Shown: in pieces, positions 8,029 to 16,577 of the stretch
How the letters are laid out: every line of letters begins with the position of its first letter
How positions within the stretch are numbered: the first letter of the stretch is position 1
Source: Mycobacterium sp. E183
GTDB lineage: Bacteria; Actinomycetota; Actinomycetes; Mycobacteriales; Mycobacteriaceae
Length of the DNA stretch: 64,000 nucleotides
Assembly: GCF_001667735.1 (NCBI RefSeq)
Contig: NZ_LZJN01000142.1
Span: 1 to 64,000, forward strand
Direction: 5' to 3'
Notes under the pieces: generated by a model
What the model was told of the DNA's origin: nothing
The model's database searches: none
The model's input: the letters and a program-made list of their open reading frames with translations, nothing else
Position numbers and translations under genes: made by a program

Positions 8029-9107
8029 TGCTGAAATATCGCGGCACACAACTCATCCGGGCCGGCTTCATCGCGTTCGTGCTGATCGTGCTAGTCATCA
8101 TCATCGGCCTGCACCCCCAACAGCTGTGGTCGATGGCTACCTCCATCCGGTACCAGGCGCTGTTCACCGAGGCCGGGGGCCTAACTGCAGGCAACGACGT
8201 CCGAGTGTCGGGCGTGAAAATGGGAACGGTCTCCGACGTCACGCTCAGCCATGGCAAAGCATTGGTGACCTTTAGCCTCGACGCCAATGTGCACCTGGGA
8301 TCGAGCACGACAGCCCACATCAGGACGGGCACCCTGCTGGGTGCGCGGATGCTGGCCTTAGAGCCCGCAGGCGCCGGCAGCATGCACTCCTCCGATGTCA
8401 TCCCGGTACATCGGACGACATCGCCATACTCCCTGACCGACGCCGTCAGCGACTTCACCGCCAACACCGCCGCCACCGACACCGGCGCGCTCAACGCATC
8501 CTTGGACACATTGGCCGAAACGATCGAGCGGATCACACCACGACTGGGGCCCACGTTCGACGGCCTGAGCAGACTGTCGCAATCGTTGAACAGCAGGAAT
8601 GAATCGCTGGCCCATCTTCTCAAAAGCGCCGCCGATGTCACCGGCATCCTGTCGGAACGCAGCCAGCAGGTCAACACCATGTTGCTCAATGCCAACGACC
8701 TGCTCGGAGTCCTGAATCAGCGTCGTTACTCGATCGTCAACCTGCTGGCCAACACCTCGGCGCTGGCCCAGCAACTCTCGGGCATGGTGGCGGACAACGA
8801 AAAAGAACTCGCGCCGACACTGGCCAAACTCAACTCGGTCACCGCGATGCTGGAAAAGAACCGCGATAACATCGCCAAGGCGATCGTCGGATTAGCCAAA
8901 TACCAAGTAACCCAGGGCGAATCGGTCAACAACGGCTTTTATTACAACGCATTCGTCGGCAATCTGATCCCGGCGCAGGCCCTGCAACCGTTCCTGGACT
9001 ACGCGTTCGGATTCCGGCGGGGCGTCAATGCGGGTCAACCACCCGACAATGCCGGACCGCGCGCGGAATTCCCCTGGCCGCACAACGGCATTCCGGGAGG
9101 ACGATGA
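8028..9107 (+). CDS. mceC: MceC, Mce-family subunit
   Basis: A 359-residue Mce protein starting MLKYRGTQLIRAGF, with a membrane helix (FIAFVLIVLVIIIGL) and an MCE domain with LTAGNDVRVSGVKMGTVSDV at about residues 48-67. The helical region carries heptad-like leucines (SLDTLAETIERITPRLGP), and the protein ends without a long proline-rich tail, shorter than Mce1C. The ATG at 8028 shares one base with the mceB stop and has GGGGA upstream. A 4-base overlap joins it to mceD. Confidence 0.92.
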   Translation: MLKYRGTQLIRAGFIAFVLIVLVIIIGLHPQQLWSMATSIRYQALFTEAGGLTAGNDVRVSGVKMGTVSDVTLSHGKALVTFSLDANVHLGSSTTAHIRTGTLLGARMLALEPAGAGSMHSSDVIPVHRTTSPYSLTDAVSDFTANTAATDTGALNASLDTLAETIERITPRLGPTFDGLSRLSQSLNSRNESLAHLLKSAADVTGILSERSQQVNTMLLNANDLLGVLNQRRYSIVNLLANTSALAQQLSGMVADNEKELAPTLAKLNSVTAMLEKNRDNIAKAIVGLAKYQVTQGESVNNGFYYNAFVGNLIPAQALQPFLDYAFGFRRGVNAGQPPDNAGPRAEFPWPHNGIPGGR

Positions 9108-10591
9108 TGGCGACCGGGGTGAACAAGGCGTGGTACACCAAGGCGCTGCTGGTGACATTGGTGGGACTTATCGCTGCGGGAACGGCTTTCGTGGTACACG
9201 CCGAAGTGTTCGGGCCCATGGTGATTACCGCATATTTCCGCTCCGCGACCGCCATCTACCCCGGCGACGAGGTGCGCGTGGTGGGGGTCAAGGTTGGCAC
9301 CATCAAGTCCATCGAACCCCAGGGGACCCAGGCCAAGATGACACTGGCCGTCGACCGTGATGTGCCGATCCCGGCCGACGCCAAGGCCGTGATCGTGGCA
9401 CAGAACCTGGTGGCGGCCCGGTATGTGCAGCTGACCCCGGCTTACGAAGCCACGGGAACCGGCGGTCCGACGATGGCCGATGGGGCGGTGATCGGCGTGG
9501 AGCGAACCGCGGTACCCGTCGAGTGGGATCAGGTCAAAACGCAACTGATGCGGCTGGCCACCGAATTGGGTCCCGCAAGCGGCCTTTCCACCAGTTCGCT
9601 CGGGCACTTTATCGACAGCGCGGCCAATGCCATGGACGGCAACGGCGACAAGCTTCGGCGGACGATCACCGAGCTGTCTCAGGTCGGGCGCATCCTCGCC
9701 GGCGGTAGCGGCAACATCGTCGACATCATCAAGAATCTTCAGATCTTCGTTACCGCCCTGCGCGACAGCAACGTCCAGATCGTCGAATTCCAGGACCGCC
9801 TCGCAACGGTGAGCAGCGTCGTGGACGGCAACCGGTCAGACTTGGATGCCGCGCTGACCAACCTATCCTCGGCGGTCGGTGAGGTGCGCCGATTCATCGC
9901 CGGAAGCCGAGACCAGACCGCAGAACAAATTCAACGACTGGCCAACGTGACGAAAAACCTGGCCGACAACCGCATGGCGGTGGAAAACCTTCTGCACGTG
10001 GCGCCCAACGCAATCGCCAACGGCTACAACATCTATAGCCCGGACTCCGGAACGGCACGGGGAGCCTTCGCCATGTCGAACTTCGCCAATCCGGTGGCAC
10101 TGGTGTGCTCGGCGATCGGCGCGGTGAAGAATGCCACCGCGGCCGAGACGGCGAAGCTGTGCGCCCAATACTTGGGCCCCGCACTGCGTTTGATCAACTT
10201 CAACTACCTACCGATCCCGTTCAACGCCTATCTGGCCAAATCGCCGAGCCCGGACAACCTCGTCTATTCGGATCCGAACCTGATGCCCGGCGGGCCGGGC
10301 GGAGTCCCCCCCATCCCAACCGATCCACCCGCAGTGTCGGCCTACACCGGCGCGGGCGACATACCACCCCCTCCGGGATGGGAATTGCCGCCGGGTCCCC
10401 CGGGGATCTACGCCCCTAACGGATTACCCGCTGACCCTTCGCCAGCGCTGTTCCCCCGTGCGCCAATCCCACCGGGAGTGCCCCGGCCGGCCCCAGCGGC
10501 CCCCGGCCCGGCCAGCCTGCAGGACATGCTGCTGCCGGCTGGTCCGCAACCACCGCTGCCGACCGCATCCCAGCCCGGAGGCACACCGTGA
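9104..10591 (+). CDS. mceD: MceD, Mce-family subunit with proline-rich tail
   Basis: A 495-residue Mce protein. It has an N-terminal helix (ALLVTLVGLIAAGTAFVV), an MCE domain at about residues 40-120 with YPGDEVRVVGVKVGTIKSI and QNLVAARYVQL, a helical middle part, and from about residue 395 a proline-rich tail (PPPPGWELPPGPPG and similar) expected to be disordered in the cell envelope. GGGAGG precedes the ATG at 9104, which overlaps the mceC stop. Its stop overlaps the GTG of mceE. Confidence 0.92.
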   Translation: MMATGVNKAWYTKALLVTLVGLIAAGTAFVVHAEVFGPMVITAYFRSATAIYPGDEVRVVGVKVGTIKSIEPQGTQAKMTLAVDRDVPIPADAKAVIVAQNLVAARYVQLTPAYEATGTGGPTMADGAVIGVERTAVPVEWDQVKTQLMRLATELGPASGLSTSSLGHFIDSAANAMDGNGDKLRRTITELSQVGRILAGGSGNIVDIIKNLQIFVTALRDSNVQIVEFQDRLATVSSVVDGNRSDLDAALTNLSSAVGEVRRFIAGSRDQTAEQIQRLANVTKNLADNRMAVENLLHVAPNAIANGYNIYSPDSGTARGAFAMSNFANPVALVCSAIGAVKNATAAETAKLCAQYLGPALRLINFNYLPIPFNAYLAKSPSPDNLVYSDPNLMPGGPGGVPPIPTDPPAVSAYTGAGDIPPPPGWELPPGPPGIYAPNGLPADPSPALFPRAPIPPGVPRPAPAAPGPASLQDMLLPAGPQPPLPTASQPGGTP

Positions 10592-11835
10592 CCGGATCGC
10601 GATCAACGCGGCGTCTCGCAGCGATCGCGTCATGGGTGGTGTTGACGGCAACCGGATGCGCTTTCGATGGCCTCAATTCACTGCCTCTACCTGGCACCGT
10701 CGGACGAGGCCAGGACGCGGTGACTTACCACGTCCAAATCGCTAATGTCGGTACGCTGGAATCTAATTCGCCGGTGATGATCAACGACGTCGTCGTTGGC
10801 AGCGTGGGCAAGATGACGCTGCGCGATTGGCATGCCGACGTGGATATCTCGGTGCGTCCAGACGCCGTGGTGCCGGCCAACGCTCTCGCCAGGATCGGCC
10901 AGACAAGCCTGTTGGGCTCGATGCACCTGGAACTGAACCCCCCACCGGGCGTGCCCGCGGCCGGCAGGCTCGCACCCGGGGCGACCATCGGTCTGCAACG
11001 CTCCTCGACCTATCCGTCCACCGAGCAGACCCTGTCCTCGCTGTCAGTTGTCGTCAACGGCGGGGGACTGGGCAAGGTCGGAGGCCTCATCAACGAGTTC
11101 AACGCGGCACTGGGCGGGCGCGAGGACAAGATCCGCGATCTGCTGACGCATTTGAACGACTTCGTCGGTGTTTTGGATTCCCAGCGTGACAACATCAACG
11201 CATCCATCACGGCATTGAACGCCCTGGCCGGCACCCTTGCCGGACAAAGCGGTGTCATAACCGAAGCGCTGCAACGGATTCCGCCCGCACTGGACGTTCT
11301 GATCAAAGAGCGGCCAAGGATCACGACCGCGCTGGATAAATTCCGGGTGTTCAGCAACACGGCCACCGGATTGATCAACGCCACGCACGACGATCTGGTC
11401 GCCAACCTGAAAAATCTGGAGCCGACCGTGCGCGCACTCGCCGACGTCGGCCCGAGCCTCGACACCGTCCTGGCCTTCGCGCCGGCATATCCCTACCCGC
11501 AGAACTTCATCGACCGCGCGATCCGGGGCGACTATTTGAACGAGTTCATCACTTTCGACTTCACGATCCCGCGGCTCAAGAGGGGACTGTTGCTGGGCAC
11601 ACGATGGGGGCAGGAGGGAGCCACGCTGGTGCCCGCCCCGGGAGACCCCTGGTATGCCACCTTCACCAAGGACCCGCTCACCGCGCCCCTCACGGCCCCG
11701 CCGAACGCGGTGGCCACGCCGCCCATGGCCGGTCCGCCAACGCCGGCCGGCGCCCCGGTGACCACCCAGCAGCTCAGCCAGCCACCGATCCCGGCGCCGA
11801 CCGATTTCGTGCCACAGGATGTGGGGGACCGCTGA
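10588..11835 (+). CDS. mceE: MceE, Mce-family lipoprotein subunit (LprK/LprM type)
   Basis: A 415-residue Mce protein that begins as a lipoprotein: an arginine-rich N-terminus, a short hydrophobic stretch, then VVLTATGC with Cys24 as the lipid-modified residue. MceE is the lipoprotein of Mce operons. The MCE domain spans about residues 45-125 (SPVMINDVVVGSVGKM and ARIGQTSLLGSMHLEL), followed by helices and a short proline-rich end. The GTG at 10588 overlaps the mceD stop (GTGA); its own stop shares one base with mceF. Confidence 0.93.
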   Translation: MTGSRSTRRLAAIASWVVLTATGCAFDGLNSLPLPGTVGRGQDAVTYHVQIANVGTLESNSPVMINDVVVGSVGKMTLRDWHADVDISVRPDAVVPANALARIGQTSLLGSMHLELNPPPGVPAAGRLAPGATIGLQRSSTYPSTEQTLSSLSVVVNGGGLGKVGGLINEFNAALGGREDKIRDLLTHLNDFVGVLDSQRDNINASITALNALAGTLAGQSGVITEALQRIPPALDVLIKERPRITTALDKFRVFSNTATGLINATHDDLVANLKNLEPTVRALADVGPSLDTVLAFAPAYPYPQNFIDRAIRGDYLNEFITFDFTIPRLKRGLLLGTRWGQEGATLVPAPGDPWYATFTKDPLTAPLTAPPNAVATPPMAGPPTPAGAPVTTQQLSQPPIPAPTDFVPQDVGDR

Positions 11836-13424
11836 TGTTGACGCGCTTCGTCCGAATTCAGCTGACCATCTTCACCATCGCGTCGGTCATCGGGATGACC
11901 GTGATGATCGTCGAATACCTGCAAGTGCCCACCCTGCTGGGCGTCGGCCGCATGCGGGTCACGCTGGAATTGCCGGGCACCGGCGGACTTTACCGGTTTT
12001 CCAACGTGACCTATCGAGGAGTGGAGGTCGGAAAAGTCACCGACGTGCGGCCCACCCGCGCCGGCGCCGAGGCCACACTGTCGTTGAACACCAGCCCGCA
12101 AATCCCGGCGGGTCTGCGCGCGGAGGTGCTCAGCGTGTCGGCGGTCGGAGAGCAATATGTGGACCTGCAGCCAGCGACGGCGGCAGGACCTTACCTACAT
12201 GACGGCTCCATCATCCCCGCGGCACACACCTCGATCCCACAGGCCGTCGGACCGATGCTGGATCAAGTCAGCACGCTGATCAACAGCGTCCCCAAGACCA
12301 AGATCAGCGGTCTGCTCGACGAAACGTTCAAGGTCTTCAACGGATCCGGGTACGACGTCGGGTCGCTGCTGGACTCCTCGTCACAACTCGTCGGCGACGC
12401 CAACACCAACGCCGAGCGGTCACGCACCCTCATCGACGACAGCCGGCCCCTGCTCGACGGCCAGGCGCAATCGGGCGGCGCCATCCGCACGTGGGCACGC
12501 AGCCTCGCCGGCGTCAGCCAACAACTCGTCACCGACGACCACCAGACACGGACGCTGCTGCACGGGGCTCCAGGGGCCGCCGATGAGGCGTCACGCCTGT
12601 TCAATCAGGTCAAGCCGACGCTGCCGATGCTCTTGGCGAACCTCACCACGCTGGGCCAGGTCGGTGTCACCTATCACCCCTCCCTCGAGCAGCTGCTGGT
12701 GTTGCTGCCGCCCACCATCGCCGCCACTCAGTCCTACGGCGCACCCAAGAACAATCCCACCGGATACTCCCTGGGCGACTTCACCCTTACCATCGGCGAC
12801 CCGCCCGCATGCACGGTAGGGTTCTTGCCGCCGTCGTCGTGGCGGTCACCAGAGGACACGACGGTGATCGACACTCCCGACGGGCTGTACTGCAAACTGC
12901 CGCAGGATTCACCCATTGGGGTACGCGGCGCCCGGAACTACCCGTGCATGGGCCATCCCGGCAAGCGCGCGCCCACGGTCGAAATCTGCAACAGCGACAA
13001 ACCTTTCGAGCCGTTGGCGATCCGCCAACACGTCCTGGGTCCCTACCCCCTCGATCCGAACCTCGTCGCGCAGGGCGTCCCGCCCGATGACCGCGTCAGC
13101 TTCGGTGACCAAATCTTCGGACCACTCGAGGGCACCCCGCCGCCGGGACCGCTGCCGCCAGCGGCCGGCCCCGCGCCCGGGCCCCCGCCGGATTCGCCGC
13201 CGCCCGCCCCGGCCGCAGCGCCGCCACCTGACGGTTCCGAGGGGCCCGCCCCGGCTGCCGCGCCGAGTGCATACACACCTCGGCGGTCCGGCCCATCGGT
13301 TGCCGTCGCAACCTATGACCCACGAACCGGCCGGTACGCCACCCCCGACGGCACCGTGTATCGCCAATCGGACCTGGTCCCCCGCGCCGGTACGAGGTCC
13401 TGGAAAGACCTCTTCCCCACATGA
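11835..13424 (+). CDS. mceF: MceF, Mce-family subunit with long proline-rich tail
   Basis: A 529-residue Mce protein. It starts MLTRFVRIQLTIFTIASVIG (membrane helix) and has the MCE domain at about residues 35-115 (YRFSNVTYRGVEVGKVTDV, AVGEQYVDLQP). A cysteine-containing region (PPACTVGF, GLYCKLPQ, NYPCMGHP) leads to a proline/alanine-rich stretch from about residue 435. The extreme C-terminus, YDPRTGRYATPDGTVYRQSD, is a conserved Mce tail motif. The ATG at 11835 shares a base with the mceE stop, and ATGA joins it to the next gene. It completes the six-subunit set. Confidence 0.93.
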   Translation: MLTRFVRIQLTIFTIASVIGMTVMIVEYLQVPTLLGVGRMRVTLELPGTGGLYRFSNVTYRGVEVGKVTDVRPTRAGAEATLSLNTSPQIPAGLRAEVLSVSAVGEQYVDLQPATAAGPYLHDGSIIPAAHTSIPQAVGPMLDQVSTLINSVPKTKISGLLDETFKVFNGSGYDVGSLLDSSSQLVGDANTNAERSRTLIDDSRPLLDGQAQSGGAIRTWARSLAGVSQQLVTDDHQTRTLLHGAPGAADEASRLFNQVKPTLPMLLANLTTLGQVGVTYHPSLEQLLVLLPPTIAATQSYGAPKNNPTGYSLGDFTLTIGDPPACTVGFLPPSSWRSPEDTTVIDTPDGLYCKLPQDSPIGVRGARNYPCMGHPGKRAPTVEICNSDKPFEPLAIRQHVLGPYPLDPNLVAQGVPPDDRVSFGDQIFGPLEGTPPPGPLPPAAGPAPGPPPDSPPPAPAAAPPPDGSEGPAPAAAPSAYTPRRSGPSVAVATYDPRTGRYATPDGTVYRQSDLVPRAGTRSWKDLFPT

Positions 13425-13942
13425 GCGGCCGCTCACGCCGACGTCTTCGGACCGCAGCCCTCATCGGCGCCGTCGTGGTCATGTCGCTAAGCACCGCGCC
13501 CCTCGGCAGCGCGGCCGGCGACTGGGGCCTGAACGGCACCTACACGGCGACATCCAACGGGGAGTGGACCAAGACCAACGAGATCTTTCACAACGAGGCC
13601 AGCATCCGAAGTATCTGGACGATCAACACGACCTGCAGTTATCCCACCGAATGCACCGGCACGGTAGTCAGCGACTGGGGTTGGCGCGCCCCGATCTATC
13701 AAACCGGCGGTGTGTGGTTCGTCAAGCACATCGTCGACAACTGGCAGCCCTGCCCGGATGGAACCGCGGCTCAGGGATTCCAGGTCTTCAGGTTCGTCCC
13801 CACCAACCCCGACGGAGATGCCGTCGATCCAACCTCGGCCGTTCTCACCGGCGCCGACGAGACGACCGGCGTCAGCGGCGCCTGCGGGCGAAGTAAGACG
13901 TTGTTCATCAGCATGCCGTTCAAGCTCGTCAAGAGTGGGTGA
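13421..13942 (+). CDS. Secreted protein encoded at the end of the mce core operon (Rv1974-like position)
   Basis: A 173-residue exported protein. An arginine-rich start and hydrophobic core (TAALIGAVVVMSLSTAPLG) ending at SAAGD suggest a signal peptide, and the mature domain begins WGLNGTYTATSNGEW. Aromatic- and cysteine-rich motifs follow (WTINTTCSYPTECTGTV, DWGWRAP, WQPCPDG), suggesting a small disulphide-bonded beta domain. The start overlaps the mceF stop by 4 bases, so it is translated with the importer. The mce3 operon of M. tuberculosis ends with comparable small genes. A role in substrate capture is only inferred. It resembles the protein at 2531-2965 in layout. Confidence 0.82.
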   Translation: MSGRSRRRLRTAALIGAVVVMSLSTAPLGSAAGDWGLNGTYTATSNGEWTKTNEIFHNEASIRSIWTINTTCSYPTECTGTVVSDWGWRAPIYQTGGVWFVKHIVDNWQPCPDGTAAQGFQVFRFVPTNPDGDAVDPTSAVLTGADETTGVSGACGRSKTLFISMPFKLVKSG

Positions 13943-13951
13943 GGGCCGAGA

Positions 13952-14395
13952 ATGAAACCATCCATCACCTCGCAGCATTCGGGTCGTCTCGCAGACCTAC
14001 GCCTCAAAAGACGCGCGACGCGAGCGATCCTGCCCGTGGCCATGGCGGTGACGGCCCTCCTGGCGTGCACACCCGTCCACGGGTGGGCTGGACCGTCCAC
14101 GTGTGACAACCCAACCTGCGTCCCGGGTATCACCGGAGGTGTCGTGCTGGGCGCGCCGTGCCCGGATACCACCCACTTCGTGTTCGGCACCACCTCGTGG
14201 GGCCGGTTGGTCTTCTGCGGATCTCCGCGGCGTTATGAACCCCGGTACTTCCGTTCCCCCTCGATGTGGGGAATCAAAGAGGAGAACTCCAACTGCGAGG
14301 GCTTCGAAAACTCGGTCGCACAAGCCCCCGATGGCTTGTTCCTCACATGCCTGTCTGTCGACGGTGCACCCCGCTGGGTTCGTGGCGACACCTAA
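13952..14395 (+). CDS. Secreted cysteine-rich protein in the mce operon
   Basis: A 147-residue product with a basic N-terminus (RLADLRLKRRATRAILPVA) and a hydrophobic segment ending ACTPVHGWAG, consistent with export. The mature part holds six cysteines in short motifs (TCDNPTC, GAPCPDT, LVFCGS, SNCEGF, FLTCLS), probably as disulphides. It begins 9 bases after the previous stop and belongs to the mce transcript. I do not recognise a catalytic site. The ribosome-binding site is weak (GAGA just before ATG), so translation may be coupled to the gene upstream. Confidence 0.75.
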   Translation: MKPSITSQHSGRLADLRLKRRATRAILPVAMAVTALLACTPVHGWAGPSTCDNPTCVPGITGGVVLGAPCPDTTHFVFGTTSWGRLVFCGSPRRYEPRYFRSPSMWGIKEENSNCEGFENSVAQAPDGLFLTCLSVDGAPRWVRGDT

Positions 14396-14405
14396 ATCAC
14401 CCCAT

Positions 14406-14849
14406 ATGCCGGTGGCGAACAATATGCTCGGGCGTCCCGCGCAGTCCCTAGCCGGGCTGGCGGTTGCAATCCTCGTTGCGACGGCCGCATCCGCGACGCC
14501 CGTTGCCCGTGCTGACGAGCCGGTGCTGCACCACGTCACCTACACCGTCACCGCGCAGCGCCGCGTCACCGCAGACATCTACTTCCGGGACGCCGATCCG
14601 CCCGGCTGGGCCGAATACAGCCACGACCCGTACCAATTCAGCCCTAAGGTCGAGGCCGACGTGGGGCCAGCCACACGGTGGACCCGGGACGTCTGGTTGG
14701 CAGCTCCCGATGAATGGGCCATGGTCGTCGCCACCAGCGGGATGTCGCCGGCCACGCCGGACTTTCACTGCGAACTCGCCATAGACGGGGCAGTCGTGGC
14801 CACCAACAACGGCGTCAAAGGCGCATTGTGTTCGGTGCGCCACTGGTAA
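14406..14849 (+). CDS. Exported protein with MmpS-like C-terminal pattern
   Basis: A 147-residue protein with a signal-type N-terminus (SLAGLAVAILVATAASATPVARA) and a mature domain opening HHVTYTVTAQRRVTADIYFR. The end, FHCELAIDGAVVATNNGVKG then ALCSVRHW, resembles the last strands of MmpS proteins, where a cysteine pair closes a beta-sandwich. That match is by eye only. A GTG at 14382, overlapping the previous stop, is a possible longer start; neither start has a good ribosome-binding site. It lies in the mce operon, with a GC hairpin just after its stop (14857-14872). A periplasmic accessory role for the importer is inferred. Confidence 0.72.
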   Translation: MPVANNMLGRPAQSLAGLAVAILVATAASATPVARADEPVLHHVTYTVTAQRRVTADIYFRDADPPGWAEYSHDPYQFSPKVEADVGPATRWTRDVWLAAPDEWAMVVATSGMSPATPDFHCELAIDGAVVATNNGVKGALCSVRHW

Positions 14850-14856
14850 TTCGGTG

Positions 14857-14872
14857 CTCGGCAGGCGCCGAG
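14857..14872. terminator. GC hairpin between secreted-protein and Mce-associated genes
   Basis: CTCGGC-AGGC-GCCGAG is a perfect 6-bp stem with a 4-base loop, 7 bases after the stop at 14849. The next gene starts 136 bases later, the largest gap in the operon. It may terminate or attenuate transcription between the importer genes and the two Mce-associated membrane proteins. There is no U-tract. Confidence 0.35.
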
Positions 14873-15008
14873 GTGAATGCTCACTCAGCGGGAACTGCAG
14901 TCCAAGACTGCGCCGCACGACGCTACCTTGTGCGCTACTAGCCGCTTGTATCAACCAATCGCCCGGCCAGCTTCGCTCGCACGCGGCGGAAACGGAGAGA
15001 GCACGGCA

Positions 15009-15830
15009 ATGCCCGCCGCCAGTTCGTTCCCGAAACGGGACGCGAGTCCTCTCGATGTCACCTCCGAGCGGCCCGTCGATGCTCAGCTTCTCGAGGCAGC
15101 GGAGGCAGAAGCTGCCGAAGCCGAAGCGCTCGCCGCCGCTGCCCGGGCCCGCGTCCAGTCCATGCGGCAACACCAACAGTCAGAAGCAACCGACACCGCA
15201 TCGGCAGAAATCGCTGAGACCCCAGCCGACGATGCGTCGGCAACTCCCGCGGATGACGTCACCGATCGGGACATCACCGATGCCACTGAACTGCCCGATC
15301 AAGGCGGCAAGGCGCCCCGGCGGCAGAGAAAGACATACTTCCACCGCCCGAAACGAACCACGATGGTCGCGTCCGTCGGGATGCTCTGCACCGCAGCGCT
15401 TCTCGTCGCGAGTGCTGTCATGGTCCGACACCACAATCAGCTGCTAGACAAGCAACAGCGTGCCGCGGAATTCACAGCGGCCGCACGACAAGTCGTGGTC
15501 ACCCTGATGTCGATTAGCGCGGACAGCGCCAAAGACGACGTACAGCGCATCATCGACAGCTCGACCGGGCAGTTCAGAGATGACTTCCGCGGCGCGGCCG
15601 CGGAGTTCGTCAAAGCCGCTCAGACCGCGAAGGTCTCGGCCAAGACGACCGTGCAAGCCGCGTGCCTGGAATCCATGACCGAGGACACCGCAGTCGTGGC
15701 CGTTGCCGCCAGCTCCACGCTCTCCAATACCACCGGCGCCCCCGAGCAGCCGCGTTCTTGGCGGCTCAGCGTCAAACTGGCCCGAGACGGCGGGAAAATC
15801 AAGATGTCAAGCATGGAGTTCATCCCATGA
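15009..15830 (+). CDS. Mce-associated membrane protein (first)
   Basis: A 273-residue Mce-associated (Mas-type) protein. The N-terminal third is cytoplasmic, with an alanine/glutamate-rich predicted coiled coil (LLEAAEAEAAEAEALAAAAR, about residues 28-50) and an acidic linker; one membrane helix follows at about 118-139 (VASVGMLCTAALLVASAVMV). The outer domain has the helix FTAAARQVVVTLMSI and the strand WRLSVKLARDGGKIKMSSMEF, an NTF2-like pattern. Such proteins are thought to stabilise Mce complexes. GGAGAG lies about 10 bases before the ATG. It overlaps the next gene by 4 bases. Confidence 0.85.
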   Translation: MPAASSFPKRDASPLDVTSERPVDAQLLEAAEAEAAEAEALAAAARARVQSMRQHQQSEATDTASAEIAETPADDASATPADDVTDRDITDATELPDQGGKAPRRQRKTYFHRPKRTTMVASVGMLCTAALLVASAVMVRHHNQLLDKQQRAAEFTAAARQVVVTLMSISADSAKDDVQRIIDSSTGQFRDDFRGAAAEFVKAAQTAKVSAKTTVQAACLESMTEDTAVVAVAASSTLSNTTGAPEQPRSWRLSVKLARDGGKIKMSSMEFIP

Positions 15831-16465
15831 CCATCGGGCAGCTCGAAAACGACAACCTCACCAACGTTGAACTCGCCCTCGCAGGGGCCAGCGACGACCA
15901 GCGCGACGACACTACCGGTGACGATCAAAGGACGACCGCAGACGCCGCCAGCGAGACGCGCCGCACCCGGATACGAACCGCACTATCGCACTGGCCGCTA
16001 CTCATCATCGGTCTGCTGTTGGTAGCGGCCGCCGCCGCAACCGCCACACTGTACTTTGGCCAATATCGACACGACCAGCAGACCAACGACGCTGCGGCAA
16101 AGGCGGTGATCGGTGCCGCAACCGAGGGGACCGTCGCGCTGCTGTCCTACACACCCGACAAACTGGAAAGCGACCTGGCCGGTGCAAAGTCACACCTGAC
16201 CGGTGACTTCTTGACGTACTACGGCAAATTTGCCGACCAAATCGTGGCGCCCGCAGCCAAGCAGAAAGCCGTCAATACCCAAGCAGCGGTCAAGCGCGCG
16301 GTCATCAGCGAGCTGCACCCAGAAACGGCCAGGGTGCTGGTCTTCCTCGATCAGACCACAACGAGCAAGGATCAACCTGAGCCGGTCCAGACCGCCAGCA
16401 GCGTCATGGTCAGCTTGATCAAAGTCCATGGCGCATGGCTTATCTCGGCGTTCGATCCCATCTAG
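15827..16465 (+). CDS. Mce-associated membrane protein (second)
   Basis: A 212-residue paralogue of the preceding gene. A short acidic cytoplasmic region precedes a membrane helix at about 55-77 (WPLLIIGLLLVAAAAATATL), then an external domain with TEGTVALLSYTPDKLESDLA and a C-terminal strand VMVSLIKVHGAWLISAFDPI, typical of Mce-associated NTF2-like domains. The ATG at 15827 lies within the stop of the gene before. It is the last gene of the mce transcript; 112 bases separate it from the amidohydrolase. Function follows from association with the Mce complex and is not catalytic as far as I can see. Confidence 0.85.
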   Translation: MTIGQLENDNLTNVELALAGASDDQRDDTTGDDQRTTADAASETRRTRIRTALSHWPLLIIGLLLVAAAAATATLYFGQYRHDQQTNDAAAKAVIGAATEGTVALLSYTPDKLESDLAGAKSHLTGDFLTYYGKFADQIVAPAAKQKAVNTQAAVKRAVISELHPETARVLVFLDQTTTSKDQPEPVQTASSVMVSLIKVHGAWLISAFDPI

Positions 16466-16577
16466 AACTGCCCTGGCTCCGGGACGGGGTTGAATCCGCC
16501 GAACGAAACATTCATCATGCATAGTTATCGGCCACGAGACAATGACCGGTGTCGCATTCTCATTGAGGAGATGATTG

